Source: an uncultured Collinsella sp.
GTDB taxonomy: Bacteria; Actinomycetota; Coriobacteriia; Coriobacteriales; Coriobacteriaceae
Assembly: GCA_900541475.1 (NCBI GenBank)
Contig: UQJV01000039.1
Span: 1 to 21,369, forward strand
Direction of reading: 5' to 3'
Length of the DNA: 21,369 nt
Positions within the stretch are counted from its first letter, which is position 1. Every line of letters starts with the position of its first letter. Positions 16,163 to 21,369 of the stretch are shown here, piece by piece. The translations under genes were made by a program, and so were the position numbers. Below the pieces are notes generated by a model that saw nothing but the letters and a program-made list of their open reading frames with translations, was not told the origin of the DNA and did not search any database.

Positions 16163-17100
16163 TGATTTCCACCGGTGCAAGCCTTTCTGCCGTAGCGATT
16201 GTCGGTCCGACGGCGGTCGGCAAAAGCGATGTTGCCGACCGCCTGGCCGCTCGTCTTTCGTCCGAAGTGTTGTCTTGTGACGCGATGCAAATCTATCGTG
16301 GCATGGACATCGGTACGGCCAAGATGATGCCCGAGGAGTGCTCGGTGCCGCTGCGCCTTGTCGATATCGTGGATCCGGGCGTCGCGTATTCAGCTGCGCT
16401 CTATCAGACGGATGCCCGGGCGCATATCGAGCGTTTGCTTGGCGAGCAACGTCTTCCGGTCTTTTGCGGCGGTACGGGCCTGTATCTCAAGGCTGCACTC
16501 GATGAAATGGATTTTCCTTCGGGAGAACTCGAGGACGAACGCCGCACGGGCTATCAGGAACTTGCCGAGCGTATTGGCGAGGAGGCGCTGCATGCCCTGC
16601 TTGCCGAGCGCGATCCGGAATCTGCTGCCGTGATTCATCCCCATAACGTGCGTCGTGTGATTCGTGCGCTCGAGATGCATGATGACGGTGTGTCGTATGC
16701 CGAGCAGAAGTCGAAATTCAGCGTCCCGCGCGAGCGTTATCATGCCTTGTGGTTTGGTCTGACGCGTAGCCGTGAAGTGCTCTATGAGCGCATTAACATG
16801 CGTGTCGACCTTATGTTTGAGCAGGGGCTGGTTGATGAGGTCCGTGGCCTTATGGACCAGGGCTTGGGTGATGCGCTCACGTCGATGCAGGCAATTGGTT
16901 ACAAAGAGATTATCGATGCCTTGCGTGGCGCTATTACCATGGATGAGGCCCGTGAGCTTATCAAGATGCGCTCACGTCGCTATGCCAAGCGCCAGCTTTC
17001 CTGGTTTAAACGTGACGATCGCATTGTTTGGTTCGATATGGATGAGTTTACGATCGATGAGGTCGTTGATGATATCTGCCGTCGTATCGAGGCTGTCTAA
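16162..17100 (+). CDS. miaA: tRNA dimethylallyltransferase MiaA
   Basis: This 312-aa enzyme puts the dimethylallyl group on A37 of tRNA, providing the substrate of MiaB. The P-loop GPTAVGKS is at 15-22, and the family stretch SCDAMQIYRGMDIGTAK (about 37-53) holds the catalytic Asp. The later motifs GGTGLYLKA and QAIGYKEI are present. ATG at 16162 shares its A with the miaB stop (TAATG), and the gene ends in the same arrangement with hflX. An earlier in-frame ATG at 16123 is inside miaB and adds residues not found in the family, so it is rejected. Confidence 0.96.
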   Translation: MISTGASLSAVAIVGPTAVGKSDVADRLAARLSSEVLSCDAMQIYRGMDIGTAKMMPEECSVPLRLVDIVDPGVAYSAALYQTDARAHIERLLGEQRLPVFCGGTGLYLKAALDEMDFPSGELEDERRTGYQELAERIGEEALHALLAERDPESAAVIHPHNVRRVIRALEMHDDGVSYAEQKSKFSVPRERYHALWFGLTRSREVLYERINMRVDLMFEQGLVDEVRGLMDQGLGDALTSMQAIGYKEIIDALRGAITMDEARELIKMRSRRYAKRQLSWFKRDDRIVWFDMDEFTIDEVVDDICRRIEAV

Positions 17101-18389
17101 TGGCACGTTTTCCCTTGGTCTCTACGGCGCCTGAACCTGAGCGTGCCGTCTTGGTTGGTGTTGAGTGGCGCGATAATGCCTGGCCGCTCGACCGTTCGCT
17201 CGATGAGCTCGAGCGCTTGGCTCACACTGCTGGAGCCCAATGCGTGGCACGCTTGTCGCAGCGCCTGGTCAAGCCCTATCCCAAATCGTTTATCGGCTCC
17301 GGCAAGGTCGAGGAGCTGTGCGGTTTGGTTCATCGCATGGATGCGGATGTTGTTATCTTCGACGACGACCTGACTCCTTCACAGCAGTCCTATCTTGAGA
17401 AAGCCGTGGGCGAACCGGTTAAGATTATTGACCGTACGGCGTTGATTTTGGATATCTTTGGCCTGCATGCCCAGACGCGTGAGGGCCGCTTACAGGTGCA
17501 GCTGGCACAGTTGCAGTATCTGCTGCCTCGTCTGCGAGGTATGTGGAGCCATCTTGCCAAGGAGCAGACGCGTGGCGGCATTGGATCGCGTTTTGGTCAG
17601 GGCGAAAGCCAGCTCGAGGTCGACCGTCGCCTGATTCGCAATAAGATCGCAGCTCTTCGACGCGAACTGAAACAGGTTGAACAGCGTCGCGACGTGCAAT
17701 CGAAAAGCCGTATTGAATCGCCGGCGTTTCGCGTGGCGTTGGCTGGCTACACCAATGCCGGTAAGTCGACGCTGCTTAATCGATTGACGGGATCCACAGT
17801 ACTTTCGCAGGATAAGCTGTTTGCCACACTCGATCCCACGACGCGCTCGTACCGTTTGCCCGGTGGCCGTGGCATGACGATCACCGATACCGTTGGCTTT
17901 ATTCAAAAACTGCCCCATGGCCTGGTCGACGCTTTCAAATCTACGCTTTCCGAGGTGCTCGGCGCCGATTTGATTCTTAAAGTCGTGGATGCTTCCGATG
18001 AGGATTACGAGCGTCAGCTCGAGGCGGTTGATCGTGTCCTGGACGAGATTGGTGCCGGTGAGCGCCTAACGCTTACCGTGTTCAATAAAATTGATCTGCT
18101 CGATAGCGTCGACCGCTTGAGCTTTCGCCGGCGTTATCCCGAGGCGGTTCTGTTCTCGGCTCAGACGGGTGAGGGTCTTGATGACTTAGTCGACCGCATC
18201 GCTCGTGAAGCGGCCGCTACGGACGTGTTGCTCTCGGCCGATATCCCGTATCGAGAGGGCGCGTTAATCACGCTCGCGCACGAACAGGGAACCCTTCTGC
18301 ACGAGGAATACCTCGAAGATGGCGTTCGTATTGTGGCAAAGCTTCCGGCCCGTATCGCAACGCGTCTCGAGCGCTACCGAACAGAGTAA
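17100..18389 (+). CDS. hflX: GTPase HflX
   Basis: This 429-aa ribosome-associated GTPase splits or rescues stalled ribosomes. The N-terminal HflX domain (about 20-210) includes FIGSGKVEEL and the GRLQVQLAQLQYLLPRLRG and GGIGSRFGQGESQLEVDRR stretches. The G domain shows G1 GYTNAGKS (216-223), G3 DTVGF (263-267) and G4 NKID (329-332). ATG at 17100 overlaps the miaA stop by 1 nt. The miaA-hflX adjacency is widespread (in E. coli with hfq between). The 3' end runs 16 nt into the convergent acyltransferase gene, leaving no intergenic terminator between the two strands. Confidence 0.96.
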   Translation: MARFPLVSTAPEPERAVLVGVEWRDNAWPLDRSLDELERLAHTAGAQCVARLSQRLVKPYPKSFIGSGKVEELCGLVHRMDADVVIFDDDLTPSQQSYLEKAVGEPVKIIDRTALILDIFGLHAQTREGRLQVQLAQLQYLLPRLRGMWSHLAKEQTRGGIGSRFGQGESQLEVDRRLIRNKIAALRRELKQVEQRRDVQSKSRIESPAFRVALAGYTNAGKSTLLNRLTGSTVLSQDKLFATLDPTTRSYRLPGGRGMTITDTVGFIQKLPHGLVDAFKSTLSEVLGADLILKVVDASDEDYERQLEAVDRVLDEIGAGERLTLTVFNKIDLLDSVDRLSFRRRYPEAVLFSAQTGEGLDDLVDRIAREAAATDVLLSADIPYREGALITLAHEQGTLLHEEYLEDGVRIVAKLPARIATRLERYRTE

Positions 18390-19078
18390 ATCAGCTCCAG
18401 CACGCCTAAGATAACGGGTTGATGAAGCAGGTAGAACGGCAGCGCATGGCGTCCGAGGCTTGCGAGCATCGGGATGGGATTCTCATAGGCCCATGCTGGC
18501 GCTTCAAGGTTTGCTTTTTGTGCCGTGCGGGCGGCAAAGAAGCCTGCGAGGTACATAAATAAGAAGGGTATGAGCGGATAGTAATCACCGGAGACAAATT
18601 CTGGACCTGGGAATCCCAGCCAAGCTAGATAGGGGATAGGGTAGACCGCTTTAGGAATGCTCCAGGTACAGGCAAAGAGTATGAGGCAAATTGTTATACC
18701 CCATACTGTCGGCACCCTATCGAGAACCGGGCGCGCGAGTGCAACAATGGCGGTGCATGCCGCCATGCAGAAAATGATGCCGAAGTTCACCGAGTCATCG
18801 ACTGAGACGAGCGTCGTTGCGACCCATACAACTAAAGCGGCAGCGGCATATTTGACGGCACGCTTGATGTTGTTGCGCGAGAGGGTGCACATCCAGCCGG
18901 CAATAAACAAAAATACCCAACTGATGCTGGCACGCCAGATGTCCTGGAAGATGGTCTGGGTAAACCAGGGCATCTTCCAACCATATAGGTAGGCAAGGTC
19001 GTATCAGGCATGAAATCCCGCCATCGACAGCATGGTAAACCCGCGAATAGTATCAAAGACAGTGATGCGTTTTTGCAT
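18374..19078 (-). pseudogene. DUF1624 (heparan-alpha-glucosaminide N-acetyltransferase-like) membrane protein, interrupted by in-frame UGA
   Basis: Read from ATG at 19078, the frame encodes MQKRITVFDTIRGFTMLSMAGFHA, then UGA (19006-19004, codon 25), then continues without a frameshift through YDLAYLYGWKMPWF to a TAG at 18376-18374, 234 codons before the stop. The part after the UGA is intact and family-like: SWVFLFIAGWMC, GDYYPLIPFLFMYLAGFFAAR and LGRHALPFYLLHQPVILGVL, with several membrane segments. The family is thought to acylate sugars at the membrane. The ATG shares one base with the lexA stop (TAATG), so the gene is translationally coupled to lexA. A single substitution (Cys or Trp codon to UGA) explains the break. 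A shortened protein could begin at the ATG at 18973, but it would lack the first helix. Readthrough or recoding is possible but unproven. Base composition is visibly lower in GC than the neighbours. Confidence 0.75.
18946..18978 (-). other. Stem-loop 25 nt downstream of the in-frame UGA
   Basis: In the minus-strand transcript an 8-bp perfect stem (18978-18971 with 18953-18946) is extended, across a small internal loop, by a 4-bp inner stem (18968-18965 with 18959-18956). It lies inside the coding frame, and the ATG at 18973 falls in the stem. It is further from the UGA than classical bacterial SECIS elements. Confidence 0.5.
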
Positions 19079-19722
19079 TACGAAAACCGGCGCATCAAAC
19101 CGACGACCTTGCCCAGAATCGTGGGATTCGTCGCGTAGATGGGCTCCATGGTGTCGTTTTCGGGCTGCAGACGAACGCGTCCCTGCTCCTTGTAGAATGT
19201 TTTGACCGTTGCAGAGCCATCGATCATAGCCACGACAATCTCGCCATTCATGGCACTCTTCTGCTCACGAACGATGATGTAGTCGCCGTTATAAATGCCG
19301 ACGTTAATCATCGAATTGCCGTGGACCTCGAGGATAAAGGACCCCTGGTCCGTTGCGATCTCGGTTGGGATGGTAAAGGTGTCTTCGATATTCTGCTCGG
19401 CAAGGATGGGAATCCCTGCAGCGACTCGGCCTACGAGAGGCAGCGATACGGTGCCACGGGGCGCCGCGGACTCATCGGACTTTGAGATGGAGACGGAAGA
19501 TCCGTCCTCGTCAAAGAGCTCGAGAGCGCGAGGCTTGGTGGCGTCACGCTTGAGCAGGCCTCGTGCTTCGAGTGCGGAGAGATGCGCATGTACAGTGCTA
19601 GGGGAGGAAAGGCCCACAGCCGAAGCCATCTCGCGTACACTGGGCGGATAGCCCTTCTCCTGCTGATATTCCTTGATGAAGTCGTAAATTTGCTGCTGAC
19701 GCTTGGTAATTTTGCGAGCCAT
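19078..19722 (-). CDS. lexA: SOS repressor LexA
   Basis: This 214-aa repressor shuts off DNA-damage genes until RecA filaments induce its self-cleavage. The N-terminal winged HTH (about 1-65) includes GYPPSVREMASAVGLSSPSTVHAHLSALEARG. The cleavage site is A102-G103 (RVAAGIP). The serine/lysine dyad is S137 (HGNSM) and K174 (ATVKTF). ATG at 19722 is preceded by AGAGAGG with about 8 nt spacing and starts the standard MARKITKRQQ N-terminus; an in-frame ATG at 19752 would place the start inside the operator region. Its divergent partner is a LysM protein, and its stop overlaps the acyltransferase start. Operators in the shared upstream region imply autoregulation. Confidence 0.97.
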   Translation of the reverse strand: MARKITKRQQQIYDFIKEYQQEKGYPPSVREMASAVGLSSPSTVHAHLSALEARGLLKRDATKPRALELFDEDGSSVSISKSDESAAPRGTVSLPLVGRVAAGIPILAEQNIEDTFTIPTEIATDQGSFILEVHGNSMINVGIYNGDYIIVREQKSAMNGEIVVAMIDGSATVKTFYKEQGRVRLQPENDTMEPIYATNPTILGKVVGLMRRFS

Positions 19723-19745
19723 CAGGGATTCCTCTCTACCCATAC

Positions 19746-19759
19746 CAAACAAATGTTCT
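19746..19759. promoter_or_regulatory. Degenerate LexA operator near the lexA start
   Basis: CAAAC-AAAT-GTTCT differs from the core GAAC-N4-GTTC by one base in the left half. It lies 24 nt upstream of the lexA start codon and is centred exactly 28 bp from the next operator, which supports it despite the mismatch. Confidence 0.5.
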
Positions 19760-19767
19760 ATTTTTGC

Positions 19768-19795
19768 TTGACAGGAACAACTGTTCGAAGATAAT
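19768..19795 (+). promoter_or_regulatory. Promoter of the LysM gene
   Basis: A consensus -35 TTGACA (19768-19773) is followed after 16 nt by GATAAT (19790-19795); TAATAA (19792-19797) is an alternative -10 with an 18-nt spacer. A LexA operator occupies the spacer, as in the recA promoter. The leader to the start codon at 19886 would be about 85 nt. Confidence 0.75.
19774..19787. promoter_or_regulatory. LexA operator 1 (lexA/LysM intergenic)
   Basis: GGAAC-AACT-GTTCG has an intact GAAC-N4-GTTC core. It lies in the spacer of the LysM promoter and also upstream of lexA on the other strand. Confidence 0.88.
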
Positions 19796-19801
19796 AATAA
19801 C

Positions 19802-19815
19802 CGAACACTCGTTCC
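19802..19815. promoter_or_regulatory. LexA operator 2 (lexA/LysM intergenic)
   Basis: CGAAC-ACTC-GTTCC has an intact GAAC-N4-GTTC core. It is centred 28 bp from operator 1, just downstream of the LysM promoter -10, near the expected transcription start. Confidence 0.88.
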
Positions 19816-19885
19816 CGCGCTAGACTTTTTTGTCCCCGCGGCTTGATAAAACAGTTCTCGTCAAAACAAACGAGAGGAGAACAGA

Positions 19886-20335
19886 ATGAACGCAGCGGAT
19901 ATGGTCCAGGGAAACCTCGCTCTTAAGCTTGAGGTGCCCGCATCGCCGGCCTTTACGGTCGTGAAGGGTGGACGTTCTCATTTTCAGACCGTGGCCACTA
20001 AACCCGTTCGCACCCAGCGTGCGTCCGTTGCTTTGGCTCCTGTTGCCCTGAAGGCCTCGACGATTGTTGCTGTTGCCGTGGCGTTTACCCTGTTCTTTGT
20101 GCTCGCCACGTCAGTTTTTTCTGCTCGTCACGCTGCATATGCCGATTCCGTAGCCAACGTTACCTACGAGACGGTTCGCGTGCAGTCCGGCGATTCCCTG
20201 TGGTCGCTTGCCCAGGAGCATCCCATCGATGGCCTTTCCACACAGGAGACTTCCGACATGATTCGTAGCGTCAATCACCTCGATCGCGGCTCTCTTGATG
20301 CTGGTGCAGTTCTGAAAGTTCCGGCCCGTTCGTAA
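19886..20335 (+). CDS. LysM membrane protein, probable SOS-induced cell-division inhibitor (YneA/DivS/ChiZ-like)
   Basis: This 149-aa protein has a cytoplasmic N-terminus of about 54 residues, one membrane helix (about 55-78) and a single LysM peptidoglycan-binding domain outside (about 94-146; YETVRVQSGDSLWSLAQEHP). This is the layout of B. subtilis YneA and is comparable to M. tuberculosis Rv2719c (ChiZ); these, like DivS of Corynebacterium, are encoded divergently from lexA and halt division after DNA damage. The operator inside its promoter supports SOS control. ATG at 19886 has GAGAGGAGA upstream. Sequence similarity beyond LysM is weak, so the division-inhibitor role is inferred from position, topology and operators. 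nrdR follows after 51 nt, as in Mycobacterium and Corynebacterium. Confidence 0.85.
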   Translation: MNAADMVQGNLALKLEVPASPAFTVVKGGRSHFQTVATKPVRTQRASVALAPVALKASTIVAVAVAFTLFFVLATSVFSARHAAYADSVANVTYETVRVQSGDSLWSLAQEHPIDGLSTQETSDMIRSVNHLDRGSLDAGAVLKVPARS

Positions 20336-20386
20336 GATTTCGGGTCGGTCGCATGGTACCCTTGTTATCGTTTAAGAGGAGGTTCC

Positions 20387-20830
20387 ATGCGCTGTCCCAA
20401 ATGCGGCAAGGCACACACCCGCGTTGTCGATTCCCGTATGCAGGAGTCGAACAACACTATCAAGCGTCGTCGTGAATGTTGTTCGTGCAATTATCGTTTT
20501 ACGACGTTCGAGCGCTGCGAAGATCCCATCGAGGTCATCAAATCCGACGGATCAAAGCAGCGGTTCGATCGCAATAAGCTGCTGGTCGGCCTGATGCGCG
20601 CCACGATTAAGCGCGATATCGACACGAAAAAGCTCAACGAGATCATCGATGATATCGAGGTGGAGCTACGTTCCCGTACGCTGACGGCTGTAACGTCCCA
20701 CGAACTGGGCAATATGGTGCTCAAACGCTTGGCCAAGATCGACAAGGTGGCCTACATTCGCTTTGCCTCCGTCTATCGCGATTTCAAAGACGTCGACGAG
20801 TTTTTGCAAGAGCTCGACAAGCTAAGGTGA
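20387..20830 (+). CDS. nrdR: Transcriptional repressor NrdR
   Basis: This 147-aa regulator represses ribonucleotide reductase genes according to ATP/dATP levels. The N-terminal zinc ribbon has C3, C6, C31 and C34 (MRCPKCG and ECCSCNYRFTTFE). An ATP-cone follows (about 47-137). ATG at 20387 has a strong AAGAGGAGG (20374-20382). The stop lies 4 nt before dut, so dNTP supply control and dUTP removal are probably co-expressed. No ribonucleotide reductase gene is in the window. Confidence 0.96.
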   Translation: MRCPKCGKAHTRVVDSRMQESNNTIKRRRECCSCNYRFTTFERCEDPIEVIKSDGSKQRFDRNKLLVGLMRATIKRDIDTKKLNEIIDDIEVELRSRTLTAVTSHELGNMVLKRLAKIDKVAYIRFASVYRDFKDVDEFLQELDKLR

Positions 20831-20834
20831 TTTC

Positions 20835-21278
20835 ATGCCTAACATTACCGTTAACATTAAGCGTCTCGATCCCATGGTCGAGCTTCCCAAATACGCCCAT
20901 CCCACGGATGCCGGCCTTGACCTCCGCGCCAACGAAGACTGCATCCTCAAGCCCTTTGAGCGCCGATTGGTCTCCACTGGCTTGGCCATTGCGCTGCCCG
21001 ATGGCTACGCCGGCTTTGTCCAGCCCCGCAGCGGCCTAGCCATTAAGCAGGGCCTGTCTATAGTCAACACGCCCGGTCTCATCGACGCCCACTATCGAGG
21101 TGAACTTAAGGTCATCCTCATCAACCTGGATTCCACCAACAATATTCAGATCAACAAAGGCGACCGCATCGCCCAGCTCGTCATCCAAGAAGTCCCCACA
21201 GTCAATCTTGTAGAGGTAGACGAACTAGACAAAACCGACCGAGGAGCCGGCGGTTTCGGTTCTAGCGGCGTATTGTAA
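20835..21278 (+). CDS. dut: Deoxyuridine 5'-triphosphate nucleotidohydrolase (dUTPase)
   Basis: This 147-aa trimeric-type dUTPase hydrolyses dUTP to dUMP and pyrophosphate, keeping uracil out of DNA and supplying dTMP synthesis. All five family motifs are present: I DAGLDL (25-30), II PRSGL (64-68), III GLIDAHYRGE (81-90), IV GDRIAQLVI (109-117) and V RGAGGFGSSG (136-145). ATG at 20835 follows AAGGTGA, which overlaps the nrdR stop. It is the last gene in the window. Confidence 0.96.
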   Translation: MPNITVNIKRLDPMVELPKYAHPTDAGLDLRANEDCILKPFERRLVSTGLAIALPDGYAGFVQPRSGLAIKQGLSIVNTPGLIDAHYRGELKVILINLDSTNNIQINKGDRIAQLVIQEVPTVNLVEVDELDKTDRGAGGFGSSGVL

Positions 21279-21286
21279 TGTCCGCT

Positions 21287-21298
21287 CTCCCGTGGGAG
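21287..21298 (+). terminator. Short palindrome after dut
   Basis: CTCCC and GGGAG flank a 2-nt centre, giving at most a 4-bp stem with a 4-nt loop, 8 nt after the dut stop. No U-tract follows. It is a weak terminator candidate; the larger inverted repeat just downstream may serve instead. Confidence 0.35.
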
Positions 21299-21301
21299 GC
21301 C

Positions 21302-21369
21302 CCTATATATCATTCCATGCTCAAACATTCTCGCTGCGCTGCGAAACTGCGCGTGGAACGATATATAGG
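21302..21369. repeat. Long imperfect inverted repeat at the right edge
   Basis: A 19-bp arm at 21302-21320 pairs with 21351-21369 with two mismatches (one forms a G-U pair in either transcript). The outer 10 bp (CCTATATATC / GATATATAGG) are perfect. The 30-nt centre contains CTGCG repeats and can form a smaller TCGC/GCGA stem. The repeat reaches the last base of the window and may continue beyond it. It could be a strong terminator of the LysM-nrdR-dut transcript, a dispersed hairpin repeat, or a MITE-like element. Confidence 0.75.

Noticed and set aside
14777..16180. Minus-strand open frame opposite miaB (467 codons)
   Set aside because: It is antisense to a complete MiaB and has His/Arg/Leu-rich composition typical of shadow frames.
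19006..19078. A separate 24-aa peptide after lexA
   Set aside because: Its sequence is the first helix of the DUF1624 protein in the same frame, so it is better explained as part of the interrupted gene.
21146..21328. Minus-strand open frame overlapping the end of dut
   Set aside because: It is antisense to dUTPase motifs IV and V and runs into the inverted repeat.

Overview
The window is a gene-dense bacterial chromosome segment of roughly 60% GC. It looks like a member of the Coriobacteriia (Actinomycetota), most likely Collinsella or a close relative. That placement is inference. It rests on actinobacterial-type LexA operators (CGAAC-N4-GTTCG), the lexA / LysM protein / nrdR arrangement known from Mycobacterium and Corynebacterium, and the presence of rny and spoVS, which most other Actinomycetota lack. 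No phage, insertion sequence, CRISPR, tRNA or rRNA was recognised.

Layout. (1) 273-9330, plus strand, is one tight run: RNase J, FtsK, a RodZ-like membrane HTH protein, YajQ, RimO, PgsA and a stand-alone CinA C-terminal (PncC) protein. It closes with a hairpin at 9338-9361. (2) 9529-11440 holds a LexA-controlled promoter followed by recA and recX. (3) 11503-14335 holds a promoter, a ~160-nt leader, RNase Y and a GHKL-type ATP-binding protein of unknown role. (4) 14410-18389 holds spoVS, miaB, miaA and hflX; the last three are linked by 1-nt stop/start overlaps (miaB/miaA and miaA/hflX). (5) 18374-19722, minus strand, holds lexA, translationally coupled to a membrane acyltransferase gene that is broken by an in-frame UGA at codon 25. 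(6) 19746-21278 holds a divergent LexA-operator region, a YneA/DivS/ChiZ-like LysM protein, nrdR and dut. The window ends on a long imperfect inverted repeat (21302-21369).

The overall order (rnj, ftsK/spoIIIE, rodZ-like, pgsA, cinA, recA, rny, spoVS, miaB, miaA, hflX, lexA, LysM) closely resembles the Bacillus subtilis order, so this appears to be an ancient conserved backbone. Differences from that backbone stand out: a GHKL ATPase sits where ymdB sits in Firmicutes, and mutSL and hfq are absent between miaB and hflX. The functional themes are DNA-damage response (recA, recX, lexA, LysM division inhibitor), nucleotide supply (nrdR, dut), RNA decay (RNase J and RNase Y), tRNA and ribosomal protein modification (miaB, miaA, rimO), ribosome rescue (hflX) and envelope/chromosome segregation (ftsK, rodZ-like, pgsA).

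The items most worth a second look are the UGA-interrupted acyltransferase coupled to lexA, three LexA-type operators spaced exactly 28 bp apart, the rny-GHKL-spoVS cluster, the RG-rich cytoplasmic region of the RodZ-like protein, and the inverted repeat at the right edge.
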